Source: Pseudomonadota bacterium (GTDB lineage: Bacteria; Pseudomonadota; Gammaproteobacteria; Steroidobacterales; Woeseiaceae). From it: a stretch of 64,000 nt of DNA. Below are positions 55,057 to 63,599 of this stretch, in pieces. The stretch lies in NCBI GenBank assembly GCA_027618995.1, contig JAQCGO010000006.1, positions 20,698 to 84,697 on the forward strand. Reading direction: 5' to 3'. Each line of letters opens with the position of its first letter. Position 1 is the first letter of the stretch. The translations under genes and the position numbers were made by a program. The notes beneath the pieces were generated by a model, which was given only the letters and a program-made list of their open reading frames with translations, was not told where the DNA came from and did not search any database.

Positions 55057-55888
55057 AGCACCGGTTCCGATACGCCCTCGGCGTCTCGCCATGAAGCTTT
55101 TTGAAAACCTTTACGAATGACAGGTCCGACCGGTAGCCGACCCGCTCCGCGATCATGTCTACCGGTATCTTTGACGTCGTCAGCAGCGTGCGCGCGCTGC
55201 GCATACGCAGCCGGGTGAGGTAGTCGAAAAAGCTCAACTCGAGCAAGTCCTTAAATCGACGGGCAAATCCCGATCGCGACATCGACGCAACCTTAGCGGC
55301 TCCCTCTATCGTCCAGTGCCTGCCGGGATCGGCATGAATCGCGGTCAATGCGCGTGCGATTCGTTTGTCCTCGAGCGCGGCGACAATGCCGACATCGCTG
55401 CGGCGACCGAAGTCCGCTCGCAGCAGTTGCACGAGCAAGACCTCCGTCAGCTTGTTCACCGTCAGTTCACTGCCCGGCGCCCCAGACATGTATTCGGCAC
55501 TAAGGTGCTCCAGCGTTCGGCTCAGCCACGGCCATTGCTCGAGTTCATCGCGTCGCATCAGTACGTAGTCAGGCAGCGCACGCAACAACACATCGTTTTC
55601 GATCGAATCAAAACGGCAGTAGCCGCACAGCAACAGTGTCTGTGGACTATCGGGGTCGTCTGACGACAGGCTGTGGTCGACACGGGGCGCTAGAAAAACG
55701 AAGTCTCCGGGCTCCAGATCGTGAGTTCCGCCAGCTATCTCCAGCTGGCAGCGACCCCGGCGCAGCAGGTGGAACATCGCCCGGTCTTCGTCCCGGTAGG
55801 GCAATTCCCAGGGCGGTACGAGGAAGTCGCAAAAGTACACGCTCCCCGTAGCTCTCATACCGTCAAGTATGTCTGATAAGACTTCCAT
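55055..55888 (-). CDS. AraC-family transcription regulator with N-terminal cupin
   Basis: The 277-residue regulator has a cupin_6-type N-terminal sensor (FHLLRRGRCQLEIAGG, LEPGDFVFLAP, HSLSSDD) and a C-terminal pair of helix-turn-helix motifs (GAAKVASMSRSGFARRFKD, then PVDMIAERVGYRSDLSFVKVFKK, shown by residues 240-262). ATG at 55888; 18 codons upstream are optional. Regulators of this clade usually control a divergent enzyme gene. Here the glutaredoxin and hydrolase genes start 102 bp away in the opposite direction and are the likely targets. Confidence 0.9.
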   Translation of the reverse strand: MEVLSDILDGMRATGSVYFCDFLVPPWELPYRDEDRAMFHLLRRGRCQLEIAGGTHDLEPGDFVFLAPRVDHSLSSDDPDSPQTLLLCGYCRFDSIENDVLLRALPDYVLMRRDELEQWPWLSRTLEHLSAEYMSGAPGSELTVNKLTEVLLVQLLRADFGRRSDVGIVAALEDKRIARALTAIHADPGRHWTIEGAAKVASMSRSGFARRFKDLLELSFFDYLTRLRMRSARTLLTTSKIPVDMIAERVGYRSDLSFVKVFKKLHGETPRAYRNRC

Positions 55889-55990
55889 ATTAGACGACCA
55901 GTAACAAAAAATGACTATATAAGGCATAAATTGCACCGGCAATAGATCGCAGTATATCCCTCAAGTCAACGCAACATCGGAGGAAAGATC

Positions 55991-56269
55991 ATGGCTTACA
56001 CGAAAATCTACTTCAAAAGCTGGTGTCCCTGGAGCCGCCGTGCCCTGGCACTACTGAATAGCAAGGGCGTGCAGTTCGACGCCGTCGACTTGACCAGCGA
56101 CGCAGACCAGCTCGAGGCGGAAATGCGTGAACGCAGCGGGCGTACCAGCGTGCCGCAGATCTTTATCGACGACCACCACATCGGCGGTTACGACGGTCTG
56201 GCGGCGCTCGAGGCAACCGGTCGCCTGGACAAATTGCTGGCTGGCGACGATCAACTCAATGCGGCCTGA
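55991..56269 (+). CDS. Glutaredoxin with CPWS active site
   Basis: The 92-residue GrxC-like protein has IYFKSWCPWSRRA in place of the classic CPYC; the second Cys is Ser, giving a monothiol site. The conserved TSVPQIFIDD (cis-Pro) and GGYDGLAAL glutathione-binding ends are present. It probably catalyses glutathione-dependent reactions. GGAGG ribosome site precedes the ATG. It is divergent from the AraC gene and 37 bp before the cysteine hydrolase gene. Confidence 0.9.
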   Translation: MAYTKIYFKSWCPWSRRALALLNSKGVQFDAVDLTSDADQLEAEMRERSGRTSVPQIFIDDHHIGGYDGLAALEATGRLDKLLAGDDQLNAA

Positions 56270-56306
56270 GCCGCTGCACTAAGAAACCTACCTAAAGGAG
56301 AGAATC

Positions 56307-57095
56307 ATGAAAAAAGGCATCACGTTATTGATTGCTCTCGGCCTCGCCCTGACGGCTGGGGCGGAAGAGCAGTCGCTCTCAAAATATGCTGATCCTGCGG
56401 AACCCGCGTTGCCAGCTACAACTGTCGATGTCTCATTGAGCGACACGGCGCTGGTCATCACCGACCCTCAGATAGACTTTCTGAGCCCTGACGGCGTCAT
56501 CTGGGGTGTGGTCGGTGAGAGCGTCACTGAACTCAGTACGGTCGAGAATATCGGCAAGCTCCTCGATATAGCCAAGGCAAAAAACCTACCGGTGTTCGTA
56601 TCGCCACACCACTACTACCCTTCGGATCATGGCTGGCACTTCGAGGGCCCGCTGGAAAAATTGATGCACGCAATCGGTATGTTCGATCGCGAGGGGCCCT
56701 ACGTTACCGACAGCTTCGATGGCTCCGGATCCGATTTCATGCCCCAGTACAAAGCGCAAATCCTCGATGGCAAAACAGTAGTGACCAGCCCGCACAAGAT
56801 CTATGGCCCGGAGACTAATGACCTCGTGCTGCAGTTACGCAAGCGCGGCGTGACGAAGGTCATCCTCGGTGGCATGTCCGCAAACCTCTGCACACAGGCA
56901 CATCTGTACGAGCTGCTGGAACAAGGTTTCGAGGTCGCGGTCGTCAGGGATGCTACGGCCGCGGCGAAATTGCCGGAAGGTGACGGGTACCTCGCAGCGA
57001 TTACCAACTTCCGATACGTCGCGAACGACCTTTGGACAACTTCGGAGGCGGTGCAGAAGATCAAAGATGCCGCTCCTGGTGTTACAGTCGACTAA
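56307..57095 (+). CDS. Exported isochorismatase-family cysteine hydrolase
   Basis: The 262-residue protein has a signal peptide (LLIALGLALTAGA) and the isochorismatase-like triad: Asp in ALVITDPQIDFLS, Lys in VTSPHKIYG, and Cys in GGMSANLCTQAH. Such hydrolases act on amide or ester bonds of small compounds (nicotinamidase, isochorismatase, carbamoyl-type substrates). A secreted form is uncommon. GGAG ribosome site before the ATG. Probably in an operon with the glutaredoxin under the AraC protein. Confidence 0.88.
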   Translation: MKKGITLLIALGLALTAGAEEQSLSKYADPAEPALPATTVDVSLSDTALVITDPQIDFLSPDGVIWGVVGESVTELSTVENIGKLLDIAKAKNLPVFVSPHHYYPSDHGWHFEGPLEKLMHAIGMFDREGPYVTDSFDGSGSDFMPQYKAQILDGKTVVTSPHKIYGPETNDLVLQLRKRGVTKVILGGMSANLCTQAHLYELLEQGFEVAVVRDATAAAKLPEGDGYLAAITNFRYVANDLWTTSEAVQKIKDAAPGVTVD

Positions 57096-57269
57096 AGTGG
57101 TTTGCTCAGATCTCTATAGGCAGCCGGCACATTCAGCTGTGAGTGTACCCAGCCGAATAGCGCATAGATACAATATAGAGTATGTGGGCGTTTGCGCAGG
57201 TGGTCGATTCCAAGGAACTTTCCGCAACGTACACATCTAATCTGCCGTTGCCACCAATTTGGAGCCCCA

Positions 57270-57710
57270 ATGAGCCAGTGCAAAGCCGTACTTTTGATTT
57301 CCTTCCTGCTCGCCGCCACGGCAAGCGTCGCGGACACGCTGCAGTACACAACCGAGAATGGGGCCATCGACGGTTTTGACCCGGTTTCCTATTTCTCCGA
57401 AGGAAAGCCCGAACGCGGCTCGCCGGATATTACAACTGAATGGAATGGCGCCGTGTGGCACTTTACAACGGTGGATCATCGAGACGCATTCCTTCTGGAT
57501 CCAACGAAGTACGCGCCACAATACGGTGGCTTTTGCGCGCTCGGGATGGCGCACGGCGGTGATGTTCCTACTGACCCCGAGGCCTGGACGATGTGGAAAG
57601 GGAAGTTGTATCTCAACATGATCACCGAGGTATCCACTACCTGGCGTTACAACCCGGACAAGTTGATCGAGCGGGCTGACAAGAAATGGGAAGCCATGAA
57701 TACGGAATGA
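57270..57710 (+). CDS. Exported YHS-domain protein
   Basis: With the ATG at 57270 the product has 146 residues, a signal peptide (LLISFLLAATASVA) and one YHS domain: AIDGFDPVSYF, WHFTTVDHRDAFLLDPTKYAPQYGGFCA, shown by residues 60-90 with a Cys in GGFCALG. YHS domains may bind metal ions. Upstream 174 bp between this and the hydrolase gene contain an AT-rich TATAGAG patch (about 57175) that may be a promoter, not proven. TPL/Pho-type partners are not visible. Confidence 0.85.
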   Translation: MSQCKAVLLISFLLAATASVADTLQYTTENGAIDGFDPVSYFSEGKPERGSPDITTEWNGAVWHFTTVDHRDAFLLDPTKYAPQYGGFCALGMAHGGDVPTDPEAWTMWKGKLYLNMITEVSTTWRYNPDKLIERADKKWEAMNTE

Positions 57711-57723
57711 AACCCGTGGTCAG

Positions 57724-57732
57724 CCCCCCCCC
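57724..57732 (+). repeat. C9 homopolymer between YHS and 2OG-oxygenase genes
   Basis: Nine consecutive C in the 77-bp gap between two plus-strand genes. It is not in a coding frame. Long C tracts are slippage-prone and are also a common source of sequencing error. Confidence 0.8.
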
Positions 57733-57787
57733 GCGCGCCTAAGCATTTACGTTACAAAGGAAGGCGCTGAGGGTTACTATAAAAGTC

Positions 57788-58639
57788 ATGAACGTACGCT
57801 CGCTTGACTTTCGCGGCGCCGATGCCGGCAAGCAATTCGCACTGTCGCTGCATGAGACTGGCTTCGCGGTACTGCGCAACCACCCTGTATCCGCAGCAAT
57901 GCTCGACCGCATGCGCGAAGAGTGGCGTGCATTTTTTTCTGACGACGGCCGCTACAAGTTTGTCGTCAGCGGTGAACACGATGCTGGCGATCGTGCGGGT
58001 TACTTCCCGCTGGACCTTGCGGAAACCGCCATCGGTCACACGGCCAAGGACCTGAAGGAGTTTTATCACGTCATCGCCGATTTCCCAATTCCACCTGCAT
58101 GCTCGGCTACCACGCTCGAGTATCGCCGCTTAACTTTCGACCTGGGATCGTCATTGTGCGAATGGCTGCAACAACACACACCTGCAGCTACCACGGCATT
58201 ACTCTCCGAACCCTTTCCCTCGATGCTCGATTTCGACGCCAGCGTTCTGCGCATACTGCATTACCCGCCGATGGACGGCAGCGAAGCACCGGAAACGATG
58301 CGCGCGGCACCTCACGAGGACATCAATTTGTTAACGATCTTGCCGGCAGCAAACCAGCCGGGCCTCGAGGTCAAAGACAATGCCGGTAACTGGCATGCAG
58401 TGCCCTGTGATCCCGGGACGATCGTCGTCAACAGCGGTGACATGCTGCAAGAGGCTACCGGTGGCTATTACCCTTCTACGACGCATCGCGTCGTCAACCC
58501 GGGTGGCGACATCGAAAACGTGTCGCGCATCTCGATTCCATTTTTCCTGACGGCGCGACTTGCAGCCGTGCTGTCCGAACGTTACACCGCCGGCGAATAT
58601 CTCGACGAGCGACTAAGAATGATCTACCGCGGACAGTAG
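57788..58639 (+). CDS. 2-oxoglutarate-Fe(II) oxygenase, isopenicillin-N-synthase family
   Basis: The 283-residue non-heme iron dioxygenase has the jelly-roll metal triad: APHEDINLLT (His, Asp), STTHRVVNP (distal His) and the SRISIPFF Arg for 2-oxoglutarate. The N-terminal DIOX_N region GFAVLRNHPVS matches. Substrate unknown; relatives oxidise small molecules or nucleobase-related compounds. It is plus-strand and converges with the nucleoside hydrolase gene, overlapping by 27 bp. It could belong with the purine group, but this is only proximity. Confidence 0.88.
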   Translation: MNVRSLDFRGADAGKQFALSLHETGFAVLRNHPVSAAMLDRMREEWRAFFSDDGRYKFVVSGEHDAGDRAGYFPLDLAETAIGHTAKDLKEFYHVIADFPIPPACSATTLEYRRLTFDLGSSLCEWLQQHTPAATTALLSEPFPSMLDFDASVLRILHYPPMDGSEAPETMRAAPHEDINLLTILPAANQPGLEVKDNAGNWHAVPCDPGTIVVNSGDMLQEATGGYYPSTTHRVVNPGGDIENVSRISIPFFLTARLAAVLSERYTAGEYLDERLRMIYRGQ

Positions 58640-59581
58640 GGTTTTTCGATAGAGGGTCAGCAGACCTCTGCTGTCGACACCAGTGCAAATCTTGCAGCGC
58701 GGCAACTCGTTCCAGGTGCCGGTCTGGTAGCTTACGTTCGGGTCGCTCCAGATTGTCTGCCCCATTGCCGGGCCTGTACTCACAACTCGGACCCCGGCGT
58801 CACGGGTCGTGAACAGCTCAGGCGCCAGCAGATACGCAACCGCACTCGAATCGTGAACCGAACAGACGTGGCGACCCGTGCGCTCTTCATGAAACGCGAG
58901 GTAGTGACGGCTGATGTCGAAGATGAACTGCCCGGCATCGCCGGCTTCGTTTTTTAGCAGTTCGAAGAAATTATCGTCCATCGTGGTCTGAGCGGTGACA
59001 TCCAGTCCAACGATCGTTGTCGGGATGCCGCTCTGGAAAACAATATCGGCTGCCTCGGGGTCGCCCGCAATATTCGCTTCAGCGACCGGCGATACATTGC
59101 CGCGATGCCCGTTAAAACCGAATGCACCGCCCATCACGATGAGTTCACGCAGCAGTTGTGGCAGTTCGGGACACAGTTTGAGTGCGTTGGCGACGTTACT
59201 CAGGCGGCCAACCGCCACAAGCGATATGTCACCCGGGTTTGCTGTCGCGATATCGACGATCGCTTGCGCGCCATCAGTTGACTCATGTGTTGCACGGATA
59301 TGCGGTATATCGATGTCGCCCAGGCCGTTCTTGCCGTGCACAAAGTCGGGGTAGCTGTCGAACAGGGAGGTGCTCATGGATTCCTCGGCCCCACGATAAA
59401 CCGGTGCCGCGATATTGAACCGGTCCCTGACGTAGAGCGCGTTACGTGTCGTGTCTTCAATACTCGCGTTACCAAAACCCGTGACGATCGCCTGCAGGTC
59501 GACGTCTCTGGCGTAATGCAGGAATAACAGCGCCATCGCGTCGTCGATACCGATGTCCGTATCAAAAATGACTTTCTTCAT
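58613..59581 (-). CDS. Nucleoside hydrolase (IUNH family)
   Basis: The 322-residue enzyme hydrolyses N-glycosidic bonds of ribonucleosides. The calcium-binding motif is IFDTDIGIDDAMAL near the N-terminus; VMGGAFGFNGHRGNVSPVAEANIAGDPEAA (shown by position 148-177) contains the conserved Asn-Glu and Asp. A catalytic HD is in VHDSSAVAYL. It is 11 bp downstream of the deaminase gene on the same strand, together forming a nucleoside-to-base-to-deaminated-base route. Confidence 0.93.
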   Translation of the reverse strand: MKKVIFDTDIGIDDAMALLFLHYARDVDLQAIVTGFGNASIEDTTRNALYVRDRFNIAAPVYRGAEESMSTSLFDSYPDFVHGKNGLGDIDIPHIRATHESTDGAQAIVDIATANPGDISLVAVGRLSNVANALKLCPELPQLLRELIVMGGAFGFNGHRGNVSPVAEANIAGDPEAADIVFQSGIPTTIVGLDVTAQTTMDDNFFELLKNEAGDAGQFIFDISRHYLAFHEERTGRHVCSVHDSSAVAYLLAPELFTTRDAGVRVVSTGPAMGQTIWSDPNVSYQTGTWNELPRCKICTGVDSRGLLTLYRKTLLSAVDHS

Positions 59582-59592
59582 TCACGCACTCT

Positions 59593-60945
59593 TCATTTGT
59601 GTGCGGCCGCAAGCCTGGCGGCGGCTGCACGGTGCCTGGACTGCAGTTTCGCGAGGTCTAGGCCGGGGATTGCGCCATTGCGAACACGCCATTCGCCATT
59701 GATCAGCAAATGCCGGACACGATGCGCGCCACACAATACCAGCGCCGCCACGGGGTCGCCGCTGCCTGAGAATCGCAGTTCATCGAGATCGAACATCGCC
59801 AGATCGGCGCATTGGCCTGGCGCAATCGTTCCAAGGTCCGGGCGGTGCAACACTTGTGCCCCGCCTCGCGTCGCCCAGCGCAGTGCATCGTGATGGCTGA
59901 TTTTGTCGGCGCCGTAATGCATTCGCTGTAACAGGAATGCCTGTCTCACCTCCTGCATCAGGTTACTGCTGTCATTGGATGCTGAGCCGTCCACGCCGAG
60001 ACCGATTGATACGCCGGCTGCTTCGAGTTCCCGCGTACGACAAACGCCCGACGACAACAGCATGTTCGAGTGCGGGCAATGCGAGATGCCAACGCCTGCC
60101 GCGCCCAGACGCAAAACCTCCTCGTCGGTGAAATGGATGCCGTGCGCCAGCCAGACATCGTCGGCCAGCCAGTCCAGATCTGCGAGGAAATCGACGGGCC
60201 GCTGACCGAAATGTTTTTCGCAGTAGTCATTTTCGTCTTCCGTCTCGCCGAGGTGAGTATGCAACAAGACGTTGTGCTTGCGCGCGAGCGCCGCCGTATC
60301 ACGCATCAGTTGCGGTGAAACCGAAAACGGTGAACACGGCGCCAGCGCAATCTGCGTTAGCGCTCCTTTGCCGGCCTCGTGATGCCTCAGGATCAGCCGT
60401 TCGCTGTCCTCGAGTATCGTATTGGCGTCCTGTACGACGTGATCCGGCGGCAGTCCCCCGTGCGACTTGCCGACGCTCATCGAGCCGCGTGTCAGAACCA
60501 CCCTTACACCCAGTTGCTTTGCGACCGCGACCTGTACGTCGATGGCGTCGGCAATAGCGTCGGTGAACAGGTAGTGATGATCGGTCGTTGTCGTACAACC
60601 CGAGAGCATCAGTTCAACGAGTGCGAGCTCCGTTGACGCGGCAATATCGTCGGCCTGAAGCCCGGCCCACACGGGATACAGTGACACAAGCCAGGGAAAC
60701 AACTCCTTATCGAGCGCAGCCGGAAAAGCACGCGTCAGTGTCTGGTAGAAATGGTGGTGGCAGTTGACGAGCCCGGGCGTAATGACGAGGCCACTGGCAT
60801 CGAACTCCGTATCGACGGTACCCGACGGAACGATGCCCGGCGCGAGCACCTCCTCGATCTCGCCGCCTGCGATAACAATGCCATCCGCGGCCGGTGACTC
60901 GTCACCTGTCCAGATAGCCAGTGCATTCCTGATCCATGTTCGCAA
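59593..60945 (-). CDS. Amidohydrolase, 8-oxoguanine deaminase-like
   Basis: The 450-residue TRZ/ATZ-type amidohydrolase has metal ligands NCHHHFYQTLTR (HxH), LHTHLGETEDEN (His, Glu), AHGIHF (His) and VDGSASND (Asp). The pattern WIRNALAIWTG at the N-terminus and overall motifs fit 8-oxoguanine deaminases (Pa0142 type), which also accept isocytosine. I take a TTG at 60945 after GAGGG; the long frame upstream to 61116 overlaps the divergent amidohydrolase gene. The downstream neighbour is nucleoside hydrolase. Confidence 0.83.
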   Translation of the reverse strand: MRTWIRNALAIWTGDESPAADGIVIAGGEIEEVLAPGIVPSGTVDTEFDASGLVITPGLVNCHHHFYQTLTRAFPAALDKELFPWLVSLYPVWAGLQADDIAASTELALVELMLSGCTTTTDHHYLFTDAIADAIDVQVAVAKQLGVRVVLTRGSMSVGKSHGGLPPDHVVQDANTILEDSERLILRHHEAGKGALTQIALAPCSPFSVSPQLMRDTAALARKHNVLLHTHLGETEDENDYCEKHFGQRPVDFLADLDWLADDVWLAHGIHFTDEEVLRLGAAGVGISHCPHSNMLLSSGVCRTRELEAAGVSIGLGVDGSASNDSSNLMQEVRQAFLLQRMHYGADKISHHDALRWATRGGAQVLHRPDLGTIAPGQCADLAMFDLDELRFSGSGDPVAALVLCGAHRVRHLLINGEWRVRNGAIPGLDLAKLQSRHRAAAARLAAAHK

Positions 60946-61017
60946 TGGGCGCCCTCGTGTCAGGCACCACTTATGCCTGTGGCACATCGCAAGGTCAAGA
61001 ATGCAAGCGGTTAATGT

Positions 61018-62400
61018 ATGATCATTGCCATGTTGCTGATCGAGAAACTCACGGTTGTAACCATGGACCCGCAGCGTCGAATTCTGACTGACGCTGCGAT
61101 TGTCATCGACCGACAAACTATCGCCGCCGTCGGCAAAGCCGACAAACTGAATTCAATCTATGCGGATGCTGACAGGCTGGACGGTCATGGCATGGTCGCC
61201 ATTCCCGGTCTGATCGATGCGCATTGCCATGCGGACCAGTCATTGTTGCGCGGCCTTGGCGACAAGATGCACTGGATTCCGTTTCTGAGTGACGTGGTCG
61301 AGCCCTATCTCGCCAAGCGAGACTCTGCTGACGGTGTGTTGGCTAACACCCTGTCGATGACGGAAATGTTGCGCGGTGGCACGACGTGCTTTGTCAGCCC
61401 GAACGTCGACCCGCGTGATGACTACGAGTCGCTGACGGCCGTCATTGGCCAACTGGGCATTCGAGCCGTACTCGGGCGATTTATCATCCCGTCCGAGGGC
61501 GACGACACTTCCGCCAAAGCGCAACAAACGGTCGGCGCGGCCGTGAAAGTGATGCAGGAATGGCACCGATCCCAGGACGGTCTGGTCAGCATGTGGTTCG
61601 GGCTGATGGTGCCGCGCGTTGCGGGCGATACCGTGCATCCAAATTTCTATCGTGAGGTCGCGATCGAATCGGCGCGTATGGGTGTCGGCATCGTGTATCA
61701 CTTTTGCTCCGAGGCCGAAGACGCCGCGTACATTGTTAAAGAATTCGGTGTGCGTCCGGCCGAATGGTCGCGCGATCACCATGCGCTCGGCAAGAACGTC
61801 CTGTTGATCAATGGCTGCCAGGTGACACCCCTCGAGATTAAGATCCTGGCGAAAACCGGTACACACCTCGTTCACAGCCCTGTGGCCAACATGAAGATGG
61901 CAACAGGCATTTTGCCGTTGCCCGATGTGCTCGCTGCTGGTGTCAATGTGGCGCTCGGTACCGACGGCGCCCTGAACAACAACTCTTATGATATGTTTGC
62001 CGAAATGAAAGCGGCCTGCCTGTTGCAAAACGCGGTGCGAAAAAACGCATCGGCCATGACCGCTGAGACCGCGCTCGAGATGGCTACTCTTGGCGGTGCT
62101 CGTGCAATCAATCGCGGACATGAACTCGGTTCCATCGAACCCGGAAAACTCGCCGATATCGTGCTCGTCGACATGAACCGAACGCATACCCTGCCGATAC
62201 ACGATGTTGTTTCGAATCTCGTCTTCTCCACCAACAGCAGCAATGTGCACACCGTATTTGTCGGCGGCCGGAAGGTGGTCGAGGCCGGCAAAATGCCTGG
62301 CGTCGATGTTGCTGCCGTACTGCAACGAGCACGCGTACGATCAGCAATGATTCGACAGCAACTCGGTGTCGAAACGGCGGGTGAATGGCCGGTTTCCTAG
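61018..62400 (+). CDS. Amidohydrolase of the MtaD/SAH-deaminase group with altered site
   Basis: The 460-residue protein has the N-terminal metal motif LIDAHCHADQSLLRG (HxH) and the C-terminal ALGTDGALNNNSYDMFAEMK (Asp) of chlorohydrolase/MTA-SAH deaminase relatives. The segment VYHFCSEAED keeps the third His but shifts the usual Glu, and the block normally AHCVHL reads INGCQV, replacing a conserved His. Activity may thus differ or be lost. Start ATG at 61018; an ATG at 61030 is also possible. It overlaps the MFS gene by 16 nt. Confidence 0.85.
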   Translation: MIIAMLLIEKLTVVTMDPQRRILTDAAIVIDRQTIAAVGKADKLNSIYADADRLDGHGMVAIPGLIDAHCHADQSLLRGLGDKMHWIPFLSDVVEPYLAKRDSADGVLANTLSMTEMLRGGTTCFVSPNVDPRDDYESLTAVIGQLGIRAVLGRFIIPSEGDDTSAKAQQTVGAAVKVMQEWHRSQDGLVSMWFGLMVPRVAGDTVHPNFYREVAIESARMGVGIVYHFCSEAEDAAYIVKEFGVRPAEWSRDHHALGKNVLLINGCQVTPLEIKILAKTGTHLVHSPVANMKMATGILPLPDVLAAGVNVALGTDGALNNNSYDMFAEMKAACLLQNAVRKNASAMTAETALEMATLGGARAINRGHELGSIEPGKLADIVLVDMNRTHTLPIHDVVSNLVFSTNSSNVHTVFVGGRKVVEAGKMPGVDVAAVLQRARVRSAMIRQQLGVETAGEWPVS

Positions 62401-63548
62401 ACAACAAGAAACGAATTACGCTGGCCAGCTTCCTGGCCTACTTCGTCATGTCGGGCATGCTCGCTCCGATTGGCATCATCTCCGGCCCGATGTCAGCGCT
62501 GTTCGGTCAGTCCATCACCGATGTCACGGCGCAGTTCGGCTGGCTGACTTTCGGTAACCTCGCGGGTGCAGCGCTGGCATTGATCATTTTCACCTTTTTC
62601 CGGGTGCGCACTGTGCTCGGCGGCGCATACCTGCTGATCGTCGCCTGCCTGTTACTGCTGAATTTTGCCGACAGCCTGACGACGATAGGCATATCGCTCG
62701 GCGTCGTTGGTGTTTGCAGCGGGCTGGGACTCGCGTCCGCCGCGCTCGTCATTTCGAGAATTTACGAGGCGGAGCAACGTGCCTCGATGCTAGTGATCAC
62801 CGATGCGTGTTTCAGTACGGCAGGCTTCCTGTGTGCCGCGATTGCAACGGCGCTCGTGGCGGCTGGCCTGCACTGGACCGGTATCTACCAGTTCGTGGCA
62901 CTCATTGCCGCTATCATCGTTGTCCTGAGCCTGGTTTCGAGTTTTCCCGACGGCCAGGCCGCCCGGACGGTCACCGGGCCCCGCGAAAGCTGGCCAGTGT
63001 CCTACTGGTTGTGCGTCGCGGCCCTGTTCCTGTACACGCTCGGCCAGTACTCGATGCTCTGGTGGCTGCCCAATTATGCCGAGACCAGGCTGGGCGCGAC
63101 TGTCGAGCAGGCAGGCCGGCTCGTAACACTGTTCTGGATGGGCCTGTTCGTCGCGCAGCTGTTTGTCGCCTGGTGGGTATTGAAACTCGGCGTTCGAAAA
63201 CTCGTGCTGATATCCGCCGTTCTGACCTGCCTGTTTTCGATTCCGCTGTGGCTGTCGGGCAGCTTGTCAATGCTGCCGGTATTCGCGTTTCTCTGGGGCT
63301 TCGCTAATTTAAGTTTGCTCAAGGTCGTACTTTCCTACGCCACGCAAATGGTGAAGCTGCCGACGCCGCGACTCGTGTCGACGCTGTTGCTCGGCGCGAC
63401 TCTGGGCACGGCGGTCAGCCCCTGGGTAACAAGCCGCATCGTCGTCCTCACCGACAACTACTTAGTTCTGCAATTCAGCAGCATTTGTTATGCCGCACTG
63501 GCGACTCTGCTTTTTATCGCCGTGCGACGGGCGCACGCCAATGCCTGA
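62385..63548 (+). CDS. MFS transporter, TsgA-like
   Basis: The 387-residue carrier has about 12 membrane helices. It begins MAGFLDNKKRITLASFLAYF; similarity to TsgA-type sugar/nucleobase-like carriers is suggested by FVMSGMLAPIGIISGPMSALFG (residues 20-41). It overlaps the amidohydrolase gene upstream, so it probably imports a substrate of the neighbouring deaminases. Substrate is unproved. Confidence 0.88.
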   Translation: MAGFLDNKKRITLASFLAYFVMSGMLAPIGIISGPMSALFGQSITDVTAQFGWLTFGNLAGAALALIIFTFFRVRTVLGGAYLLIVACLLLLNFADSLTTIGISLGVVGVCSGLGLASAALVISRIYEAEQRASMLVITDACFSTAGFLCAAIATALVAAGLHWTGIYQFVALIAAIIVVLSLVSSFPDGQAARTVTGPRESWPVSYWLCVAALFLYTLGQYSMLWWLPNYAETRLGATVEQAGRLVTLFWMGLFVAQLFVAWWVLKLGVRKLVLISAVLTCLFSIPLWLSGSLSMLPVFAFLWGFANLSLLKVVLSYATQMVKLPTPRLVSTLLLGATLGTAVSPWVTSRIVVLTDNYLVLQFSSICYAALATLLFIAVRRAHANA

Positions 63549-63599
63549 GAAAGTTAGGAAATTCTAACGCGCGTTCATTTATTCAATGCGGAGCAACTC

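Noticed and set aside
57724..57732. C9 tract as a phase-variation switch
   Set aside because: It is outside any coding frame and not between promoter boxes I can recognise; noted only as a repeat.
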